The notes under the pieces were generated by a model. The model saw only the letters and a program-made list of their open reading frames with translations. It did not search any database and was not told the DNA's origin. From NCBI RefSeq assembly GCF_008704795.1, contig NZ_CP023690.1, positions 4,350,501-4,414,500 of the forward strand: a stretch of DNA of 64,000 bases, read 5' to 3'. Origin of the DNA: Streptomyces spectabilis (GTDB lineage Bacteria; Actinomycetota; Actinomycetes; Streptomycetales; Streptomycetaceae). Below, one piece after another: positions 58,922 to 64,000 of the stretch (positions within the stretch are counted from its first letter, which is position 1; each line of letters starts with the position of its first letter). Made by a program: the position numbers and the translations under genes.

Positions 58922-59821
58922 ATGGACAGCACCGACAGCACCGAAAGCACCGACAGCTGCGGCTCCGGCAGGCCCGCCGGTCTGCTGAGCATCGGCACCT
59001 TCGCCCGCCGCACCCGGCTCTCGGCGAAGGCGCTGCGGCTCTACGACCGGCAGGGCCTGCTCACGCCCGCCCACGTGGACGCGGTGACCGGCTACCGCTC
59101 GTACCTGCCCGAGCAGGTCGAGCAGGCCAGGACCGTCGCGCTCCTGCGGCGCCTGGACATGCCGCTCGCGGAGATCGCGGCGGTGGTCCGGCTCGACGGC
59201 GAGCGGGCCGCGTCGGCGCTCGACGGCTACTGGGCGGGCGTAGAGGAGCGGCACGCGGCCCAGCGCACCCTGGTGGGCTACCTCCGCGGCCGTCTGTCCG
59301 GAAGGAGTACCGCCATGCAAGGAACGTTCGAGGTCAAGATCGTCGAGGTGCCCGAGACCCCCGTCGTGAGCGAGACCCGGCACCTGGTCAGCGACGAGCT
59401 GCCCGTGTGGATCAGCACCTCGCTCGGCCGTCTGGAGCGGGCCGCCGCGGAGGAGTGCGGCGGGATCACCGGGCCGCCGTTCGTGATCTACCACTCCGAC
59501 GTCAGCGAGGAGAGCGACGGACCCGCCGAGGCCTGTGTGCCCGTCGCCGACCTGGAGGCGGCCCGCGCCTGGGTCAAGGAGCGGGGGCGGTCCCAGGGCC
59601 TCACCGCCCGCATGGAGCCCGCGTACCGGATGGCGTACGTCCGCATCACCAAGGCGCAGGTCCTCTATCCGCAGATCCTCGCCGCGTTCGACACCGTGGA
59701 GGAGTGGATCACCCGCGAGGGGCTCGTCCCCACCGGGCCGTGCCGGGAGGTGTACTTCGCGGACTGGGACACGGCCGGGCCCGAGGACGAGGTGTGCGAC
59801 GTGGCGTTCCCGGTGCGCTGA
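58922..59821 (+). CDS. MerR-family regulator with GyrI-like ligand domain
   Basis: A 299-residue protein. N-terminal MerR HTH (about 20-90: LLSIGTFARRTRLSAKALRL, YDRQGLLTPAHVDAVTGYRS) and a C-terminal GyrI/AraC effector-binding-like domain (about 140-295: FEVKIVEVPETPVVSETRHL, VYFADWD). This architecture is that of BltR/TipAL-like drug sensors. The N-terminus has a Ser/Thr/Asp run (DSTDSTESTDS). It starts 29 bases after the PBP stop and could be co-transcribed with it. The ligand is unknown. Confidence 0.88.
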   Translation: MDSTDSTESTDSCGSGRPAGLLSIGTFARRTRLSAKALRLYDRQGLLTPAHVDAVTGYRSYLPEQVEQARTVALLRRLDMPLAEIAAVVRLDGERAASALDGYWAGVEERHAAQRTLVGYLRGRLSGRSTAMQGTFEVKIVEVPETPVVSETRHLVSDELPVWISTSLGRLERAAAEECGGITGPPFVIYHSDVSEESDGPAEACVPVADLEAARAWVKERGRSQGLTARMEPAYRMAYVRITKAQVLYPQILAAFDTVEEWITREGLVPTGPCREVYFADWDTAGPEDEVCDVAFPVR

Positions 59822-60129
59822 CAGCACCACGGGCACCCTTGTGAGCAAACGCACAAGTGCAAATATCCAGGCGGCCCGCACCCGTCGGACAGGCCCGTGA
59901 AAGCCCACGCGCACCAGCCATGACGGCCCTGACGTGGACGTACTGCGACCGGCCGCAATCAGTCGCATACTGACGGATACCTGGGCTCGGGGTCGCTGTC
60001 TGCCAACCATTCCGCAGCGGTTAGCGTCTACTCCGAAGGAGTTGACCCCGCCAGCCGAACGGATCGCCGCCCGTGGCCTCTGCCGAACTGTCTCCGCCGA
60101 CACTCTCCCGAACCCATCGGGGGAGTGAC
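59822..60129. other. intergenic region before large membrane protein gene
   Basis: A 308-base gap. CTTGTG-N8-CACAAG (59838-59857) right after the MerR gene may be a weak terminator. Near the next gene GGTTAGCGTCTACT (about 60018-60031) could be a -10 region. No coding frame is convincing. Confidence 0.4.
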
Positions 60130-61794
60130 ATGAGGGAGCCCTGGTACTGGCGCTACCGCTTGCCGCTGATGATCACGCTGGGTCTACTGCCGCTCTACGC
60201 GCTGTGGTGGACGGTCTTCGCGACCGGCGGCGGCGACCTCGCGGCGCAGCAGGCCTGGGCCGGCTTCGTCAGACGCTACCCCGGCTCGGCGTACGGCCTC
60301 TTCTGGTACGGCGGGGTGCACACCGCCAACTACAGCGTGATCTCGCCGTACCTCATGGCGGCCTTCGGCGTGCGGACCGTGGCGATGGCCTCGGGCCTCG
60401 CCTCGACCTGGATGGCCGTCGCGCTCATCACGCGCGTCGGCATACGCAAGCCCCTGTGGCCGTCGATCATCGTCGGCTTCTCCCTGTGGTGCCAGGTGGT
60501 GTGCGGGCGCGCCACCTTCATGCTGGGCGTGGCCTTCGGCGTCGGGGCCGTCCTCGCCGTCTCCGGGAAGATCGGCCGCGGACGGCTCGCGGCCGCCGTG
60601 GCCTGCGCGGCGCTCGCGGCCATGGGCAGCCCGGTGGCGGGCCTTTTCATCGTCGTGGTGGGCGCCGCCTACCTGCTGTCGCGGGAGTGGAGCAAGGCCC
60701 TCGGCCTGATCCTGCCGCCGTTCGCCGTCGTCGGCCTCACGACCTGGCTGTTCCCCTTCGAGGGCGAGCAGCCGATGGCGTTCGTACGGATCTTCCCGCC
60801 GGTGCTGCTCTGTCTGGTCGTGATCCTGGCCGCGCCGCCCGCCTGGCGGCTGCTCAAGCTCGGCGCCGCCGTGTACGCGGTCGGCGTCGTGCTGACCTGG
60901 GTCATCCCCACGCCGATCGGCACGAACGTGGAGCGGCTCGCGGAGCTGGCGGCCCCCGCCATAGTGCTCGCCGCCGTCCTGAACCGCGACTTCCCGCGCG
61001 TGCGGCTGCTCAAGCCCAACGGCAAGCCCGCCCTGATCTGGCGGCACGCCCTGCTCATCAGCGCCGTCGCCCTGTCCCTCATCTGGGTGTCGATCAAGAC
61101 GACCTCCGACATAGTCGCGTACACGAAGGTGCCCACCTGGGCCGTGGAGACCGACGGCGTCGTCAAGGAGCTCAAGCGGCTCGGCGCCGACCGCACCCGC
61201 GTCGAGGTCGTCCCGGCCCGCGACCACCGCGAGGCCGCCGTCCTGTCGCCGTACATCAACATGGCGCGCGGCTGGAACCGCCAGGCCGACGTCGAGCGCG
61301 GGCGGCTCTTCTACGAGGGCCGCCCGGTCTCCGAGGTGAAGGAGGGCGCCTTCAGCTCGGCCTCCTACCGCGCCTGGCTGAACCAGTGGGCCGTCGGCTT
61401 CGTCGTGCTCTACAAGGGCGACAGCGTGCCGGACGGCGCCGCCGAGCGCGAGCACAACCTCGTGACCAGCGGGCCCAGCTACCTCACCGAGGTCTGGAAC
61501 GACGACAACTGGCGGATCTACCGAGTCAAGGACCCGGTGCCGCTGGTCGACGAGCCCGGCACCCTGCTCGCCGCCGACGGCGCCAACATGACGGTCCGGA
61601 TGGCGAAGCCCGGCTCCGTCATCGTCCGCGTCGCCTACTCGCCGTGGCTGTGGGCCGAGGGCGCCTGTCTGCGCAAGGACGGCGACTTCACGCGCCTGAC
61701 CGTCACCAAGCCCGGCGACGTGCGCATCGGCTCGAACTACTCCGGCCCCTCGGGCCCGCAGCCGCGGTGCGCGCCCGAGAACGAGAAGGACTGA
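60130..61794 (+). CDS. large multi-pass membrane protein with extracytoplasmic C-terminal domain
   Basis: A 554-residue protein. About ten to twelve hydrophobic helices occupy residues 12-350 (for example MITLGLLPLYALWWTVFATG, ATFMLGVAFGVGAVLAVSG, LLISAVALSLIWVSI). The last 200 residues are soluble with YINMARGWNRQADVERGRLF, WNDDNWRIYRVKDPVPLVDE and two cysteines near the end. The topology resembles GT-C-like glycosyltransferases or related polytopic proteins, but I recognise no catalytic motif. The ATG at 60130 follows GGGGGAG by 4 bases. A 20-bp hairpin terminator follows. Confidence 0.8.
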   Translation: MREPWYWRYRLPLMITLGLLPLYALWWTVFATGGGDLAAQQAWAGFVRRYPGSAYGLFWYGGVHTANYSVISPYLMAAFGVRTVAMASGLASTWMAVALITRVGIRKPLWPSIIVGFSLWCQVVCGRATFMLGVAFGVGAVLAVSGKIGRGRLAAAVACAALAAMGSPVAGLFIVVVGAAYLLSREWSKALGLILPPFAVVGLTTWLFPFEGEQPMAFVRIFPPVLLCLVVILAAPPAWRLLKLGAAVYAVGVVLTWVIPTPIGTNVERLAELAAPAIVLAAVLNRDFPRVRLLKPNGKPALIWRHALLISAVALSLIWVSIKTTSDIVAYTKVPTWAVETDGVVKELKRLGADRTRVEVVPARDHREAAVLSPYINMARGWNRQADVERGRLFYEGRPVSEVKEGAFSSASYRAWLNQWAVGFVVLYKGDSVPDGAAEREHNLVTSGPSYLTEVWNDDNWRIYRVKDPVPLVDEPGTLLAADGANMTVRMAKPGSVIVRVAYSPWLWAEGACLRKDGDFTRLTVTKPGDVRIGSNYSGPSGPQPRCAPENEKD

Positions 61795-61816
61795 CCGGGC
61801 ACCACCCGACGCACCA

Positions 61817-61860
61817 CGAAGGGGTGGGGGCGAGCCTTCCGGCTCGCCCCCACCCCTTCG
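61817..61860. terminator. strong bidirectional terminator
   Basis: Perfect 20-bp stem (CGAAGGGGTGGGGGCGAGCC and its complement) with loop TTCC, between the convergent membrane protein and carboxypeptidase genes. Confidence 0.88.
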
Positions 61861-61888
61861 GCTTGCGCTGTCGCGCGCGTCGTCGGCG

Positions 61889-64000
61889 TCAGCCGATCCG
61901 CGTGAGCTTCGCGCCGAGGCCCGGCTCCGCGAGGTCCTCGCCCAGGGCCACCGGCACCTTGATGGCGCCGTTGGTGCCGTCGCCCACGGACAGGACGCCG
62001 ACCTTCGTGCCCTTCTTCGCCGTGTGCGGGACCTTCTTGCCGCCGTCGCCGAGCTCCAGCTTCGCGGTCAGACCGGACCAGCCGACGGCCGTGACGTCCT
62101 TGGTGGTGACGACCGGCGTCTCGCCGCCGAGGCCGTCGTCGACGTGGCCGACGACCGTGCCCTTCTTCACCACCGTCTTCGCCGTGAGCGCGTCCTGGCC
62201 GCCGCTGATCAGGTCCTTCACGACGTTCGTGACCTGGTCGATGTTGGCGACGCCCGGCTTGCCGAACTGGGCCAGGGCCGCGCCGATGATCACGTGGGTC
62301 TTGCCGCCGACCCGCTTCTCCGCGGCGAACAGGATGTTGCCGCCCGCGGCCGTGGTGGTGCCGGTCTTGATGCCGATGGCGACCGTCGGGACGAGGCCGA
62401 AGTAGTTCTTCTGCTCGTCGCCGTTGAGGTCGTCGTACTTGGGCTGGCGGGCGATCTCCTTGAACGTCGGGTTCTCCATCGCCACCCGGCCGAGCTTCAC
62501 CAGGTCCTCGGCGGTCGACACGGTGGTCTTGTCGAGGCCGCTCGGGTCCGTGTAGTGGGTGTTCGTCATGCCGAGTTCCTTGGCCGTCTCGTTCATCTTG
62601 GCCACGAACTTCTTCTCGTCGCCGCCGCTGTCCCAGCGCGCGAGCATCCGCGCGACGTTGTTGGCGGACGGCAGCATGACGGCCTGGAGGGCCTCGTACT
62701 GCTTGATCTTCTGGCCCTCGGTCACCTTGACCACGGACTCGTTCTCCGGCTTGCCCTTCTCGTAGTGGCGCTGCGCCTCGGCGTCGACGGTGAGCGTCTT
62801 GCCCTCGGTCCCCTTCTTGATGGGGTGGTCGCGCAGGATCAGATACGTCGTCATCACCTTCGCGATGCTCGCGATCGGCACGGGCTTCGCCTTGCCCGAG
62901 CTGCCGAAGGTGCCGATGCCGTCCACGTCCATGGCGGCCTGGCCGTCGGCGGGCCAAGGGATGGAGGGCTTGCCGCCGCCGAAGGAGAACGTGTCCTTGG
63001 CGGTCATGGTGAGCTTCGCGTCCGGGAGCGGACGTACGGCCTGTACGACTGCAAACACAATCGCCAGGAGCGCCACGAGCGGCGTCCAGATCTTGAACCG
63101 CCGCACGAGGGTGCGGGTCGGGGTCTCCGCGGGCGGCGGCGTGTTCGTCAGCTCGGCCAGCAGGTCGAGCGGCGGCTTGGGCGGCAGCGGCTGCTGGGTG
63201 GTCGGCTCCGGGGCCTCCGGCGCCGCCGGCTCGGCCGCCCGCGGGGCGGCCGGGGCCGCGGCGGAGGCGGCGGGCGCCTTGGGCGCGCCCTGCGGCGGGG
63301 CCTTCCGCTCGGGGGTGGCACGGGGCTCGTCGAGCGGCTTCAGCGCGACGAACTTGCTGGTCCGCTCGGACTCGGACTCGGCCTTGGGCTTCTCGCCCTT
63401 GGTGTCGCCCTTGGTGTCGCCGAGCTTGAGCATGGTGGTGGGCTGGTCGACACCGGCACCGGAGCCGGAGCCGGTGGGCTTGACGGCCTTGAAGACGGCG
63501 GTGGCCTGGTCGACGGGCTTGTCGTCGCCGGGCTTGTCGGTGGCGTCGGCCTTGGTGTCCGACTTGGCGTCCGACTTGGCGTCCGCGTCCGGCTTGACGG
63601 CCTTGAACACCGCCGTCGCCTGGTCCACGGGACGCTCGTCGGCGTCGTCCGCACCGGTAGCGGACTCGCTCTGACCTGCGGCCCCGGCGGAACCTTCCGC
63701 CTCGGCGGCGTCCTTCTTCGCCCACGACGGCACGGTCTTGAGCACCGCCGTCGCCCGGTCGGCGGGCGGCTCACCGGCGTCGGCCTCGTCGTCGTCAGAG
63801 GTCTCGACCCGCGGCCGGTCGGTCCGGAACACAGCCGTGGCCGTATCGGACTTCGGCTCACCGACGGAGCCCGACTCCGCCTTCGACGAGGCGTCGCCCT
63901 CGCCCTCACCGGCGTCGGACTCCTCGTCACCGGAGGTCTCGACCTGGACAGCCGCGGCCGACTTCGGCTCACCGGCGGAGCCCTCCGCCGTCTTCGACGA
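61889..64000 (-). CDS. D-alanyl-D-alanine carboxypeptidase (PBP5-like), 5' end beyond window
   Basis: The frame is open to the right edge, so the start is outside; 703 residues are visible. The C-terminal part is a peptidase S11 domain: SxxK in IASIAKVMTT, SxN in LPSANNVARML, KTG in AIGIKTGTTTAAGGN. It trims D-Ala from peptidoglycan stem peptides outside the membrane. Before it come one membrane helix (IWTPLVALLAIVFAVVQAV) and a long disordered cytoplasmic N-terminus rich in Asp/Ala/Lys/Pro. The latter carries repeated motifs such as DRATAVLKTV, DQATAVFKAV (twice) and DTATAVFRTD, which look like Thr-phosphorylation/FHA-type sites (inference). Confidence 0.9.
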   Translation of the reverse strand, partial: SSKTAEGSAGEPKSAAAVQVETSGDEESDAGEGEGDASSKAESGSVGEPKSDTATAVFRTDRPRVETSDDDEADAGEPPADRATAVLKTVPSWAKKDAAEAEGSAGAAGQSESATGADDADERPVDQATAVFKAVKPDADAKSDAKSDTKADATDKPGDDKPVDQATAVFKAVKPTGSGSGAGVDQPTTMLKLGDTKGDTKGEKPKAESESERTSKFVALKPLDEPRATPERKAPPQGAPKAPAASAAAPAAPRAAEPAAPEAPEPTTQQPLPPKPPLDLLAELTNTPPPAETPTRTLVRRFKIWTPLVALLAIVFAVVQAVRPLPDAKLTMTAKDTFSFGGGKPSIPWPADGQAAMDVDGIGTFGSSGKAKPVPIASIAKVMTTYLILRDHPIKKGTEGKTLTVDAEAQRHYEKGKPENESVVKVTEGQKIKQYEALQAVMLPSANNVARMLARWDSGGDEKKFVAKMNETAKELGMTNTHYTDPSGLDKTTVSTAEDLVKLGRVAMENPTFKEIARQPKYDDLNGDEQKNYFGLVPTVAIGIKTGTTTAAGGNILFAAEKRVGGKTHVIIGAALAQFGKPGVANIDQVTNVVKDLISGGQDALTAKTVVKKGTVVGHVDDGLGGETPVVTTKDVTAVGWSGLTAKLELGDGGKKVPHTAKKGTKVGVLSVGDGTNGAIKVPVALGEDLAEPGLGAKLTRIG

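Noticed and set aside
63664..63832. GTG at 63832 as the start of the carboxypeptidase
   Set aside because: It falls inside one of the ATAVF repeats and the frame continues open to the window edge, so the true start is outside.
1..64000. CRISPR array or phage structural genes
   Set aside because: No regularly spaced direct repeats with unique spacers and no phage-type proteins were seen; the short-period tandem repeats are minisatellites.

Overview
The window is high-GC actinobacterial DNA and almost certainly comes from the linear chromosome of a Streptomyces. The evidence is very strong third-position GC, frequent GTG starts, purine-rich ribosome binding sites, an HrdD-type sigma factor with a SigR-type promoter, DUF6227 and LtrA proteins, JadR1-like regulators, and the interspersed GTCCGGCGTTTGAGGAC repeat. 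No replication origin, CRISPR array or prophage was seen.

Layout. 1-14 kb is housekeeping and accessory metabolism: LtrA membrane protein, P1-family aminopeptidase, L,D-transpeptidase lipoprotein, fructose operon fruR-fruK-fruA with a decayed minisatellite in its middle, and a drug exporter divergent from a WYL regulator. 13-28.5 kb holds hrdD, two acetyltransferases, a questin-oxidase-like protein, a MarR regulator, a TetR/exporter pair with its own operators, a secreted M6-type protease, a short Rho paralogue, and a three-gene set predicted to degrade L-pipecolate/L-lysine (FAD oxidoreductase, 2-oxoadipate dioxygenase/decarboxylase, piperidine-6-carboxylate dehydrogenase).

28.6-42.7 kb is an accessory region beginning at tRNA-Arg(CCU). 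It carries an IS5-family insertion that splits a flavoprotein gene, two intact flavoprotein paralogues sharing an upstream box with the broken one, a large NTPase without a DNA-binding domain, a delta-60 repeat secreted protein, a SpoIIE/PP2C phosphatase, an AbiEii-like protein whose catalytic aspartates look lost, a DegT/CelD-like pair, and an inverted decayed copy of part of a neighbouring membrane protein gene.

42.7-56.3 kb is a compact type II polyketide cluster. The main operon, reading leftwards, is cyclase - KS-alpha - KS-beta - ACP - ketoreductase - aromatase/cyclase - alpha/beta hydrolase - 70-aa protein, the core order of angucycline clusters. A second leftward operon is P450 - methyltransferase - JadR1-like regulator, with a second, more degenerate JadR1-like regulator divergent from it, then an exporter and its TetR repressor. 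A palindrome with core ATAC-N3-GTAT occurs in pairs spaced 17 bp centre to centre upstream of the P450 operon, the exporter and tetR. This suggests one TetR controls self-resistance, tailoring and the pathway activator together. The activator probably acts at 11-bp-period heptamer repeats in front of the cyclase-KS operon. No flavin oxygenase or glycosylation genes are present, so the product is probably not a standard angucycline.

56.3-64 kb returns to cell-wall and general functions: a class A penicillin-binding protein with an eroded transpeptidase site, a MerR/GyrI-like regulator, a large membrane protein, and a D-alanyl-D-alanine carboxypeptidase that runs off the right edge and has a repetitive cytoplasmic tail.
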